From: a virus
Length of the DNA stretch: 64,000 nt
Reading direction: 5' to 3' (one strand)
IMG/VR virus record: IMGVR_UViG_3300030106_006724
Coordinates: 25,201 to 89,200 of that record
Shown: positions 6,725 to 15,003 of the stretch, piece after piece
Position numbering within the stretch: the stretch's first letter is position 1
How the letters are laid out: every line of letters begins with the position of its first letter
Notes under the pieces: model-generated
What the model saw: the letters and a program-made list of their open reading frames with translations, nothing else
What the model was told of the DNA's origin: nothing
The model's database searches: none
Made by a program: the position numbers and the translations under genes

Positions 6725-9052
6725 ATGCAATTAGAGAAAAAATACTATACCGTTCAAGATAATGAAACTCTTGAACTCTTATATAAACATATTGAATCGT
6801 CTGATATACTAGCTGTCGATACTGAAACTTCTGGTCTTAATCCTCGTAAAGATAAAATAGTTGGTTGGTCAGTATCTGGCGACGAAGGTGTAGGGTTTTA
6901 CCTACCTACCTTAGTTTGGAACTTTGATAAAGATGAATTAGAACTTCAAACTATTAACGGTAAATCTACTGAAACTATATCTAAAAACTTTATGAGAATG
7001 CTAAAAGGTAAAAAATTAGTATTTCATAATGCTTCGTTTGACTGTCAGTTTATTAAAAATTATTTTGGAGTAGATCTTATTGAAGATATATGGGTTGATA
7101 CTGGTCTATTAGTTCATACTGTATATGAAGAAGGTGCGTTTGGTTATGGTAATCCTTTTGGTTTGAAACCTATTGCTATAATGAATCAGAAAGAATTAGG
7201 TTTAGATGTAGAAAAAGCTGCTAACGAAGAGCAATTAGAACTTAAAGGCTCTATAAAGAAAAATGGCGGTCAGACTACTAAGTTACTATTTGAGATTTAT
7301 AAAGCTGATTTAGATATTCTATCTAAGTATGCTTCTGCCGATACCGATTTAACTTTACGTATATGTAACTTATATCTAAAGAAATTAAAAGAAGAAGGGC
7401 TAGAGAAGTTTTTCTTTGAAGAAGAAGTTATGCCGATATATAGAGAAGTAACTGTTCCTATGGAATCTGCAGGTGTTGATTTAGATGTAGAACTAATAGA
7501 AAAGACTCATAAAGAGATTAGCGAAGACTTAATTAAAAATAAAGAGATAGTAATGAAATCTTTATTAGCTATTTCTGAAGTTAAAGAATGGGTATTAGGT
7601 ACTGCATTAAGTAACTACCCTGTATCTCATAAAGGTAACTGGGCTCAGAATTTGGTTACTCGTTATTCTTTACCTTTACCTAAGTCTGAAAAAACTGGTA
7701 AGTATTCTCTTACTAGTAAAAATATAGAAGAGTTAGAGGAATCTAATGTTAAGCAGTTTTTACTTACTGGTGATACTGATCTTATAGAAGATGTAGAAAA
7801 AGCTCGTATATCGATGGCTATGTGGAAAGAATCTAATGATGGAGAGTATATTAATATTCAATCTAAGAAGCATTTAGGTGAAATAGTATTTAAGTATATG
7901 GGTATTAAACCTAAAGTAGCTGGTGCTAATACTAAATCTGGTAGAGCTAAGTTTGATATGGATATGGTAGAAGAACTAGCGAAAGAATATCCTTGGGCTG
8001 AAAACTTAAGAATATATAATAAACTACTTAAGATTAAATCTACTTATGTAGATAGGTTTAGAGATAGAAATGAAGATGGTAAATATTATTTTTACTTTAA
8101 GCAGAATGGTACTGTATCTGGTCGATATGGATCTGATGCTCAACAGTTACCTAAACCTTTAGAAGAAGGTGAAGATGCTCCTATTATTATGAAGTATGTT
8201 AATATAGTAAGGGCTTTCTTAGTAGCCGGTAAAGGTAGAAAAGTTATTGATGCTGATTACGAATCATTAGAACCTCATTGCTTTGCCTCAGTATCTGGTG
8301 ATAAAAAACTTCAAGAAATATTCGATAATGGTTGGGACTTTTATTCTTATGTCGCTATTCAAACTGAAAAGCTTGATGGAGTATCTGCTGATAAAAAAGC
8401 TGATAACTACCTTAAAAAATTAGATCCTGTTAAAAGAAATAAAGCTAAAGCTTATTCTTTAGGAGTTGCATATGGAATGGAAGCTTATGCTCTTAAAATG
8501 ACTTTAGGAGTAGATCAAAAGACTGCTGAAGGATTAATAAAGGGTTACTTAGATGGTTTTCCTGGTTTAAGAGATTGGAGAGAAAACTCTCGTAGGCAAG
8601 TAAAAGATCATGGTTTTATTAAAAATTATGTTGGTCGTATAAGGCACGTACCTAAGGTAAAAAAGATTTATGAAAAGTTTGGTGAAAAGATGATGGATTG
8701 GAGGTTTAGAAAAGACTTAGAGAATCAAGGATATAATAGAGATGATATAGTTAAGGTTTATAGAGATTACCGTAATGGATTAAACTTCTGCCTTAACTTT
8801 CAATTACAATCTTTAGCTGCAGCGGTAGTAAATAGAGCTGCTGTAGTTATTAATAGGACTGCTAGAGAAAAAGGCTTCGATGCTTTCGTTCAAGCACAAG
8901 TACATGACCAGTTAATTATAAACGTGAAAGACGATCAAGCTGAAGCCTTTGCTCCTTTAGTTCAAGAGATTATGGAAAATACTACTAAGTTACCTGGAGT
9001 AACTTTAAAAGCTCCTCCTGAAATAGCTAATAACTGGAGAGACGGACATTAA
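6725..9052 (+). CDS. DNA polymerase I, family A
   Basis: A 775-aa replicative family A polymerase with a 3'-5' exonuclease domain (VDTETSGL at 31-38, FHNASFDCQF near 100-110, DTDLT near 205) and a polymerase domain. Motif A is DADYESLE (509-516), motif B KAKAYSLGVAYG (about 573-584), motif C QVHDQ (725-729). There is no 5'-3' exonuclease domain, as in T7-like and many marine phage enzymes. Motif C has Gln where Glu usually follows the catalytic Asp. Most T4-like phages use a family B polymerase, so this is a notable departure. It starts 3 nt after the previous gene's stop. Confidence 0.93.
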   Translation: MQLEKKYYTVQDNETLELLYKHIESSDILAVDTETSGLNPRKDKIVGWSVSGDEGVGFYLPTLVWNFDKDELELQTINGKSTETISKNFMRMLKGKKLVFHNASFDCQFIKNYFGVDLIEDIWVDTGLLVHTVYEEGAFGYGNPFGLKPIAIMNQKELGLDVEKAANEEQLELKGSIKKNGGQTTKLLFEIYKADLDILSKYASADTDLTLRICNLYLKKLKEEGLEKFFFEEEVMPIYREVTVPMESAGVDLDVELIEKTHKEISEDLIKNKEIVMKSLLAISEVKEWVLGTALSNYPVSHKGNWAQNLVTRYSLPLPKSEKTGKYSLTSKNIEELEESNVKQFLLTGDTDLIEDVEKARISMAMWKESNDGEYINIQSKKHLGEIVFKYMGIKPKVAGANTKSGRAKFDMDMVEELAKEYPWAENLRIYNKLLKIKSTYVDRFRDRNEDGKYYFYFKQNGTVSGRYGSDAQQLPKPLEEGEDAPIIMKYVNIVRAFLVAGKGRKVIDADYESLEPHCFASVSGDKKLQEIFDNGWDFYSYVAIQTEKLDGVSADKKADNYLKKLDPVKRNKAKAYSLGVAYGMEAYALKMTLGVDQKTAEGLIKGYLDGFPGLRDWRENSRRQVKDHGFIKNYVGRIRHVPKVKKIYEKFGEKMMDWRFRKDLENQGYNRDDIVKVYRDYRNGLNFCLNFQLQSLAAAVVNRAAVVINRTAREKGFDAFVQAQVHDQLIINVKDDQAEAFAPLVQEIMENTTKLPGVTLKAPPEIANNWRDGH

Positions 9053-9062
9053 AATTAATTAT

Positions 9063-10013
9063 ATGATTAGAACAGCAGAATGTATAACACCTAAGCATCC
9101 AGATAAAATCTGTGATAGAATATCAGATGCTATTTTAGATGCATGTTTAAAGCAGGATCCTAATACAAGAGCTGCTATAGAAACTATGGGAGGTCACGGA
9201 ATTATAACCGTAACCGGCGAACTAACTACAACAGCCTTTGTTGATATTCCGGAAGTAGTAAAATCAGTATACGGTAAAGATATAGGAGTACAAACCAATA
9301 TAGTAATGCAATCACCAGAAATAGCTCAAGGAGTAGATACTGGCGGAGCAGGTGATCAAGGTATTATGATAGGATATGCTTGTACTGAAAATGATGAAAT
9401 GGTACCTCTAGAGTATTATTTTGCAAGAAAGTTATGTGAATCTATCTATATAAATCATCCTTATGATGGAAAAACTCAAGTTACTATATTAGAAGATGAT
9501 TCATTAAATGTAGTAGCATCGTTTCAAAATACTTCTACTGAAGACTTAATACATCATATAAAAGATTTCTTTGCAGAAACAAATTATACCATCAATTCTC
9601 TACATTGCAACCCAGCTGGAGAATGGAATTTAGGAGGCTTTGATGCTGATACAGGATTAACAGGAAGAAAATTAGCTGTAGATAACTATGGTCCTAGAAT
9701 ACCTTTAGGTGGAGGAGCTTTTAGCGGTAAGGATAGTTCTAAAGTAGATAGATCAGCAGCATATATGGCTAGAAGAATAGCTACAGACTATATAGGAAAA
9801 TATAAAGCTAGTGAAGTTTATGTAACTCTAGCTTATGCTATAGGACATGATAAACCTTTACAAGCTACAGCTTTAGTAGATGGAAAAGAAATTTATATAA
9901 ACGACTATGATTTATCTCCAAAAGGAATAGTAGAGTTTTTAGGTTTAAAACAACCTATTTTCTACGAAACTTCTAAATGGGGGCATATGGGAAAAAACTT
10001 TTCATGGAATTAG
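9063..10013 (+). CDS. metK: S-adenosylmethionine synthetase (MetK)
   Basis: The enzyme makes SAM from methionine and ATP. Conserved elements are TPKHPDKICDRISDAILD (9-26), GGHGIITVTGE (43-53), GAGDQGIM (95-102) and GGGAFSGKDSSKVDRSAAY (216-234). At 316 aa it is shorter than bacterial MetK (about 380-390), mainly through shortened loops, but all ATP and methionine binding motifs are present. With the nucleosidase-like and Apt genes at 13.7-14.8 kb it would allow the phage to make SAM and recycle the adenine. Confidence 0.93.
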   Translation: MIRTAECITPKHPDKICDRISDAILDACLKQDPNTRAAIETMGGHGIITVTGELTTTAFVDIPEVVKSVYGKDIGVQTNIVMQSPEIAQGVDTGGAGDQGIMIGYACTENDEMVPLEYYFARKLCESIYINHPYDGKTQVTILEDDSLNVVASFQNTSTEDLIHHIKDFFAETNYTINSLHCNPAGEWNLGGFDADTGLTGRKLAVDNYGPRIPLGGGAFSGKDSSKVDRSAAYMARRIATDYIGKYKASEVYVTLAYAIGHDKPLQATALVDGKEIYINDYDLSPKGIVEFLGLKQPIFYETSKWGHMGKNFSWN

Positions 10014-10043
10014 TTGCCTATTAAATGAAAATAGTATATATTT
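10012..10043 (+). promoter_or_regulatory. Phage promoter before hsp20
   Basis: AGTTGCC at the left and TATATTT at the right with the same 20-bp spacing as the other copies. It overlaps the metK stop codon. Unlike most copies, it is followed by a long leader of about 75 nt. Confidence 0.55.
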
Positions 10044-10049
10044 ATTATA

Positions 10050-10126
10050 TATTGAAAGATCGACTCGAGAGCGATTTATTTTTAATATGTTAAACCGCGA
10101 GCTTAGGCCGCACAAATTTAAATGAT
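10050..10126 (+). promoter_or_regulatory. Structured 5' leader of hsp20, candidate RNA thermometer
   Basis: This leader is unusually long and GC-rich for the window. It holds ATCG-ACTCGAGAG-CGAT (inverted ends), then CCGCGAGCTTAGGCCGC. An ATTTATTTTT stretch can pair with AAATTTAAAT just before the start codon (8 of 10 pairs), with GCG/CGC closing a loop. Such a fold would hide the start region of a heat-shock gene. This is an inference from hand folding. Confidence 0.3.
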
Positions 10127-10534
10127 ATGAGTACATTATTTTATAGACCATCCCCTTTCGACATTTTAGTTCGAAATTTTTTTCAAGACGCAAGCCAATT
10201 TTCACCGCTTGCTGAAACCAAATTACAACATCCTGTAGATATCTATCAGACTGATAAAAGTCTTAATATTGATATAGCTTGTACAGGGATCTCTAAAGAA
10301 GAGATCGAGATTCAAATTCAAGATAATATCTTAAAAATCAATTACGATAAAGGTAAAGATGATAAATTAGAGTATATACATAAAGGTATAGCTAAAAGAT
10401 CGTTTAACTTAGGTTGGAAGATTGATAGTAAGTTTAATCTTGGAAAAGCAAACGCTAAGTTTGAAAATGGGTTGTTAGCCATTAGTATCCCTTATGCTAA
10501 AGGGTCAGAGTTAAAAACTTTGAAAATTAGCTAA
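10127..10534 (+). CDS. Small heat shock protein (Hsp20/alpha-crystallin)
   Basis: A 135-aa ATP-independent holdase. The alpha-crystallin domain runs from about residue 33 to 125: HPVDIYQTDKSLNIDIACTG, EIEIQIQDNILKINY, RSFNLGWKID and AKFENGLLAISIPY (the GxLxIxxP signature). The short N-terminal arm MSTLFYRPSPFDILVRNFF is typical. It is the first of four chaperone/DNA-packaging genes in a row. Confidence 0.9.
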   Translation: MSTLFYRPSPFDILVRNFFQDASQFSPLAETKLQHPVDIYQTDKSLNIDIACTGISKEEIEIQIQDNILKINYDKGKDDKLEYIHKGIAKRSFNLGWKIDSKFNLGKANAKFENGLLAISIPYAKGSELKTLKIS

Positions 10535-10549
10535 ATTTTTTTGTTCTCG

Positions 10550-10581
10550 AGTTGGATCTTTTATAAAAATTTATTATATTA
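10550..10581 (+). promoter_or_regulatory. Phage promoter for groES-groEL
   Basis: AGTTGGATC on the left and TTATTATATTA on the right, spacing as in the family consensus. It is followed by a 17-nt leader ending in AAAGTTAT before the groES start codon. Confidence 0.7.
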
Positions 10582-10598
10582 TATTAAAAGAAAGTTAT

Positions 10599-10910
10599 AT
10601 GCCAAAGTTATTAAACCCCGCAAATGATAGAGTACTTATCAAGCCTATAGATGAAGGTGAACAGACTTACGGGTCTATAGTTATTCCTGATATGGGTAAA
10701 GAAAAACCTGAAATGGGAGAAGTACTAGCCGTAGGACCTGGTAGATTATCAGAATATGGCAAAATGATACCGATAAGATCTTGTAAAGTAGGAGATATAG
10801 TTTTAGTTCCTAAAATAGGTTCTCTAAGAATAGATTTCGATGGAGAAGAATATTATATTACAAGAGATAGTGAAATATTAGCAGTAGTAAAAGAATCAAA
10901 TAATGAGTAA
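10599..10910 (+). CDS. groES: Co-chaperonin GroES
   Basis: A 103-aa GroES/Cpn10. NPANDRVLIKPI, the mobile-loop region EQTYGSIVIPDMGKEKPEMG, and GEVLAVGPGR, VGDIVLVPKIG and YYITRDSEILAVV follow the family order. Note a mobile loop of the usual length, unlike the elongated loop of T4 Gp31. It overlaps groEL by 8 nt, so the pair is co-translated. Confidence 0.92.
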   Translation: MPKLLNPANDRVLIKPIDEGEQTYGSIVIPDMGKEKPEMGEVLAVGPGRLSEYGKMIPIRSCKVGDIVLVPKIGSLRIDFDGEEYYITRDSEILAVVKESNNE

Positions 10911-12546
10911 AAAAATTACATTTTCAAAAGACGCTAGGAATAAATTACTAAGCGGAGTTAATCAATTAGCAAATGCTGTAACAGCAACGTTAGGCCCTTC
11001 CGGAAGAAACGTTATTATAGAAAAAGATATGGGTAATCCAGTATCTACTAAAGATGGAGTTACGGTAGCTAAATCGATAGAGTTAAAAGATAAAGTAGAA
11101 AATTTAGGAGCACAAATAGTAAAACAAGCAGCTATTAAAACTGCTGACTATGCTGGTGATGGTACTACTACGTCTACTTTATTAGCTCAAGAAATTTTAA
11201 AAGAAGGTATAACTAGAATGGAAGCTGGTAGTAATGCAGTAGATATCAAAAAAGGTATAGATAACGCTACTGAAAAAGTTACTGATTTCTTATCTAGCAT
11301 ATCTAAAGATATTACAGATGAAGTACAATTAGAACAAATTGCTACTATATCTGCAAATAATGATAAAGAAGTTGGAAAGTTAATATCAACAGCCATGGAC
11401 AAGGTAGGGAGAGATGGAGTAGTTACGATTGAAGAGTCGAAGACAGGAGAGACGTATCTGGAAACAGTAGAAGGAATGCAATTCGACAGAGGTTATAAAT
11501 CTCCATATTTTGTTACGGACAATAATTCTATGACATCAGTACTGAAGGATCCTTTTATTCTTATTGTCGATAAGAGGTTAAATCAGGTCAAAGAGTTACT
11601 TCCTATCTTGGAGGCTGTTTCTCAACAGAATAAATCGTTATTAATTATAGCAGAAGATATAGACGGAGAGGCTTTATCTACTATGGTAGTTAATAAAATG
11701 AGAGGAATATTAGCCTGTGCTGCTGTTAAAGCTCCTGATTTTGGAGATAGAAGAAAGGCTATCATGGAAGATATAGCTGAATTAACCGGAGGTCAAGTAG
11801 TATCATCCGAAAAAGGTATGAGATTAGAAAAGTTTGATACTGGATGGTTAGGTAAGGCTAATAAAGCTACTATATCTAAAGAGTCTACTACTATTATAGA
11901 TGCTCAAGGATCTGAAGAATCTATTAATCAAAGAATAGCTTATCTAAAAGATCTTATTGAAGAATCAAATTCTCCTTTCGAAAAAGAAAATTTACAAAAT
12001 AGATTAGCTAAATTTATAGGAGGAGTTGCTGTAGTTAATGTAGGCGGTCATACTGAGATAGAAATGAAGGAAAAGAAAGATAGAGTTGAAGATGCTTTAC
12101 ATGCTACTAAAGCTGCATTAGAAGAAGGAGTTTTACCTGGAGGAGGAGTAGCATTATTAAATGCTGCAAATAATTTAGTTCAAAGCTTAGATGGAGTAGA
12201 TAATCGTGATGAAAGAACTGGTTACGATATAGTTATTAATGCTATAGAACAACCTTTCTTTAAAATACTAACTAATGCAGGATTATCAGATACTTATATT
12301 ACTAATATTGAAACTAATATTAAACAAACAGGAGACGTATGGGAAGGATTTAATCCTAGAGTAGATAAATCTGTTAATATGTTTAACGAAGGAATTATCG
12401 ATCCTACTAAAGTAACGAGATTAGCATTAGAAAATGCTTCCTCTGTTGCCGGTACTTTACTTATAACTGAAGCAGTAGTATCAAAAGGAAAAGAAAAAGA
12501 AAATAAACCAGTCGGAGGCGTAGATCCAAATATGCTTTTAGGCTAA
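10903..12546 (+). CDS. groEL: Chaperonin GroEL
   Basis: A full-length 547-aa chaperonin with ATP-site motifs TLGPSGRNVIIE, DGVTVAKSIEL and DYAGDGTTTSTLLAQEI near the N-terminus, apical domain in the middle, and LPGGGVALLNA and VAGTLLITEAVV near the C-terminus. The tail ends GGVDPNMLLG without the GGM repeats of E. coli GroEL. Codons 164-246 (about 11391-11640) use G- and C-rich codons (GAC AAG, GAG TCG AAG, GTC GAT AAG) unlike the rest of the gene, suggesting a recombined patch. A phage-encoded complete GroES/GroEL pair is uncommon. Confidence 0.95.
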   Translation: MSKKITFSKDARNKLLSGVNQLANAVTATLGPSGRNVIIEKDMGNPVSTKDGVTVAKSIELKDKVENLGAQIVKQAAIKTADYAGDGTTTSTLLAQEILKEGITRMEAGSNAVDIKKGIDNATEKVTDFLSSISKDITDEVQLEQIATISANNDKEVGKLISTAMDKVGRDGVVTIEESKTGETYLETVEGMQFDRGYKSPYFVTDNNSMTSVLKDPFILIVDKRLNQVKELLPILEAVSQQNKSLLIIAEDIDGEALSTMVVNKMRGILACAAVKAPDFGDRRKAIMEDIAELTGGQVVSSEKGMRLEKFDTGWLGKANKATISKESTTIIDAQGSEESINQRIAYLKDLIEESNSPFEKENLQNRLAKFIGGVAVVNVGGHTEIEMKEKKDRVEDALHATKAALEEGVLPGGGVALLNAANNLVQSLDGVDNRDERTGYDIVINAIEQPFFKILTNAGLSDTYITNIETNIKQTGDVWEGFNPRVDKSVNMFNEGIIDPTKVTRLALENASSVAGTLLITEAVVSKGKEKENKPVGGVDPNMLLG

Positions 12547-12564
12547 ACAATTAAATTTTAAATT

Positions 12565-12732
12565 ATGAATAAGCAAGAATTATTTGAACAAATCGTTTCA
12601 CATTTTGAAGAATTTGAAGCACATCATAGTGGTACTACAAAAGTATCACAAAGAAGAGCAAGAGCTGCAATTGGTTCTATTAAGAAGTTAATTACTCCTT
12701 ATAAGAAAGCAAGTGTAGCGGAGTCGAAGTAG
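12565..12732 (+). CDS. Histone H1-like protein (Hc1-type)
   Basis: A 55-aa protein: an N-terminal helix MNKQELFEQIVSHFEEFEAH followed by a basic helix TTKVSQRRARAAIGSIKKL and the tail YKKASVAESK. This matches the short Hc1-like histones of flavobacteria, which bind DNA. It lies directly after groEL and before a terminator. A role in phage or host nucleoid compaction is likely but inferred. Confidence 0.65.
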   Translation: MNKQELFEQIVSHFEEFEAHHSGTTKVSQRRARAAIGSIKKLITPYKKASVAESK

Positions 12733-12772
12733 GGGGCGTTTTTCTCTCTTTGCCACGCGCGAATTTGAAGAA

Positions 12773-12797
12773 CCTTCCGGAGACGGAGGGTTTTTTT
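12773..12797 (+). terminator. Rho-independent terminator
   Basis: CCTTCCG, loop GAGA, CGGAGGG (7 pairs with one G-T wobble) followed by seven T residues. It closes the chaperone operon. Confidence 0.85.
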
Positions 12798-12821
12798 GTA
12801 TATTTATAGTAAACGTTTTAT

Positions 12822-13637
12822 ATGAAAGGAGACTACTACTCTCAATTTAAAAGGGTTTTTATGCGTAAACATGCAAATAGTATAGTGAATTATACTACCC
12901 CGGATAACGAAGAGCTATTTAAAGAGAACCTTGCAAAATACCCCGATAATAAAGAGTTATTACATTATCGAGATAACCCTATAAAGTATGCGTTAAATGA
13001 TTATGGTTTTAGAACACCGGATAATTTTGATAATGCTGAAGAAGAGGGTAATGTATTTCTGGGTTGTAGTCATACTTTTGGTATAGGACATTATTTAGAA
13101 AATACTTGGTCTTGGAGACTTAACCAAAAGATTGGAGGTAAGTTTTGGAATCTATCTGCGCCGGGAACAGGAATAGGAACCGCTGCGCGTTTGTTGGGAG
13201 AATTTAAAAATAAATTAAAAATAAAAAATATATTTCTCTACACTCCTTTCTGTTATAGGTATGAGGTTTATGAAGCTAAAAAAGGGGTATGGATAAATAT
13301 ATCTCCTGCTAATGTCTTTCACCATTATATAGAAGTATCAGATGAAGTAAGATTCATCTTAGGACAAGAAGAAAATATGAGATTAAATTGGAGAACTAAT
13401 CTTGCTGCTATAAAATACTATGCTCATGAAGTAGGAGCTAAATTATTTAGTATTGAAAATATAGATTTTTATGTTAATAATAATGATAACTTTCCAGAAA
13501 TAGCTAGAGATATATTACATCCAGGAGTTAGTTATCAAGATTTAGTTTATGATAAATTTTTAGATGCATATAAAAATAATTTACCATTATGGGAAGAACC
13601 TGCTAGCAGTTTTAAACCGTTAAAGACTTTGATATAA
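12822..13637 (+). CDS. SGNH hydrolase-like protein
   Basis: A 271-aa protein with NVFLGCSHTFGIGHYLENTW (about 77-96), similar to block I of SGNH proteins found in phages and sugar clusters (GxSxTxG), WNLSAPGTGIGTA as block II and DILHPG as block V. No signal peptide. The deacylated substrate is unknown. It overlaps the next gene by one base. Confidence 0.55.
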   Translation: MKGDYYSQFKRVFMRKHANSIVNYTTPDNEELFKENLAKYPDNKELLHYRDNPIKYALNDYGFRTPDNFDNAEEEGNVFLGCSHTFGIGHYLENTWSWRLNQKIGGKFWNLSAPGTGIGTAARLLGEFKNKLKIKNIFLYTPFCYRYEVYEAKKGVWINISPANVFHHYIEVSDEVRFILGQEENMRLNWRTNLAAIKYYAHEVGAKLFSIENIDFYVNNNDNFPEIARDILHPGVSYQDLVYDKFLDAYKNNLPLWEEPASSFKPLKTLI

Positions 13638-13753
13638 TGAAAAAGATAGTAGCTACAATGAAGGAAATATATGATGCGATGAAACCTAACGTTTATCGTA
13701 ATAGAAAGAAATATACTCGTAAAACAAAACATAAGAATAAAAATGAAAATTAA
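13637..13753 (+). CDS. Small basic protein
   Basis: A 38-aa protein rich in Lys and Arg (MKKIVATMKEIYDAMKPN then RNRKKYTRKTKHKNKNEN). The start overlaps the SGNH stop (TAATG) and the end overlaps apt by 11 nt. Its basic tail suggests nucleic acid binding, but no family is recognised. Confidence 0.5.
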   Translation: MKKIVATMKEIYDAMKPNVYRNRKKYTRKTKHKNKNEN

Positions 13754-14225
13754 TTTATTAGATTATATACATACTATAAAAGACTTTCCTAAAGAAGGGA
13801 TTTACTTTAAAGATATACAACCTCTATTAGCTGATACTGTAGCATTTAAACAAGCTATAACTGAAATGGGTAGATTAGTTGAACAACCTGATTATTGGGT
13901 TGGTATAGAATCTAGAGGTTTTATCTTTGCTTCTGCTTTAGCCGCTACTTTCGGAGGAGGGTTAAGATTGATAAGAAAGGAAGGTAAATTACCTCCTGAT
14001 TTTTTAGTTAAAGAATCTTACGACTTAGAATACGGCAGTGATACTATAGAAATGAAACGAGGTAATGGATCAGTAATATTAGTTGATGATGTAATCGCTA
14101 CCGGAGGCACTATGAATGCATCGGAAAACATCGTATCTAATGCAGGTTATGATTTATTAGATAAATTAGTATTAATAGATATTGGAATAGCTGAGAACAA
14201 CGTTAAATCTTTAATTAAATATTAA
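13743..14225 (+). CDS. apt: Adenine phosphoribosyltransferase (Apt)
   Basis: The enzyme makes AMP from adenine and PRPP. Signatures are FPKEGIYFKDIQPLL (15-29), GIESRGFIFASALA (54-67) and the PRPP loop VILVDDVIATGGT (111-123). At 160 aa it is close to the bacterial size (about 170). It sits one base before a nucleosidase-like gene that would release adenine, so the pair looks like a salvage unit for SAM-derived adenine. Confidence 0.88.
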   Translation: MKINLLDYIHTIKDFPKEGIYFKDIQPLLADTVAFKQAITEMGRLVEQPDYWVGIESRGFIFASALAATFGGGLRLIRKEGKLPPDFLVKESYDLEYGSDTIEMKRGNGSVILVDDVIATGGTMNASENIVSNAGYDLLDKLVLIDIGIAENNVKSLIKY

Positions 14226-14767
14226 TGGAAAATAAAATACTTTTACTTTCTGCTACTGACTACGAACATGACTGTAAAGACTTATTTGGTATACCGATTC
14301 ATATCACAGGTATAGGTAAAATTAATGCAGCAGTAAATAGTACTAGATTGATACAAAAATACGATCCTGATATAGTTATCAACTTTGGTTCTTGTGGCAA
14401 TTTAAAAGATTATCAAATAGGAGAAGTATTAGAAGTAGGAACGGTAATAAACGATTTAGATACTCTAGGATTTTATAATCAAATGTCTAATATATTAAAT
14501 AAAGATTTAAATATAAAATGTTTAACTACTGATCATATGTACGATAGCTCTCATGATGATTATGTAGAGTCATATATGGAAAAAATAGATGAATGTGATA
14601 TAGTTGATATGGAACTATTTAGTATAGCAGAAAGTTGTAAAATTGCTAAAAAATTCTTATATTCATATAAATGGGTTAGCGACGATGGGAGTAATGACGA
14701 ATGGTTAGAAAACGCTAAAGCCGGTTTTAATAATTTTAAACAAATATTTAAATCTAAACATCTATGA
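14225..14767 (+). CDS. MTA/SAH nucleosidase-like protein
   Basis: A 180-aa protein of the nucleoside phosphorylase/nucleosidase fold: GIGKINAA (29-36), INFGSCGNL (52-60), IVDMELFSIAE (126-136, the ME of the sugar site) and KWVSDDGSND (149-158, catalytic Asp region). It is about 50 residues shorter than E. coli MTAN. Such enzymes split SAH, MTA and 5'-deoxyadenosine, giving adenine. The neighbour apt would recycle that adenine. Confidence 0.72.
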   Translation: MENKILLLSATDYEHDCKDLFGIPIHITGIGKINAAVNSTRLIQKYDPDIVINFGSCGNLKDYQIGEVLEVGTVINDLDTLGFYNQMSNILNKDLNIKCLTTDHMYDSSHDDYVESYMEKIDECDIVDMELFSIAESCKIAKKFLYSYKWVSDDGSNDEWLENAKAGFNNFKQIFKSKHL

Positions 14768-15003
14768 GTGATTCAGTAAAAAAATGGCACGAAACTATTT
14801 CAGAAGATATACAAGCAGTTTATGAAACAGCAGAAGTAAGAAGAGAAAAAAAGATAAATAAGTTATTAAATGTAGCTAAAGAATCTGGTAAAATGACTGA
14901 GATAATGCTAAGAGTAGTAGAAGTTCAAAAAGAATTCAATACTAGTTCATTTTTGTTAGGTTTAGAAATAGCCTGTGATGAATTATTAAAAGATGGTGCC
15001 TGA
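14764..15003 (+). CDS. Hypothetical helical protein
   Basis: A 79-residue, mostly helical protein (MSDSVKKWHETISEDIQAVY..., VRREKKINKLLNVAK). It overlaps the preceding nucleosidase gene by 4 nt and the next gene by 11 nt. No family recognised. Confidence 0.6.
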   Translation: MSDSVKKWHETISEDIQAVYETAEVRREKKINKLLNVAKESGKMTEIMLRVVEVQKEFNTSSFLLGLEIACDELLKDGA

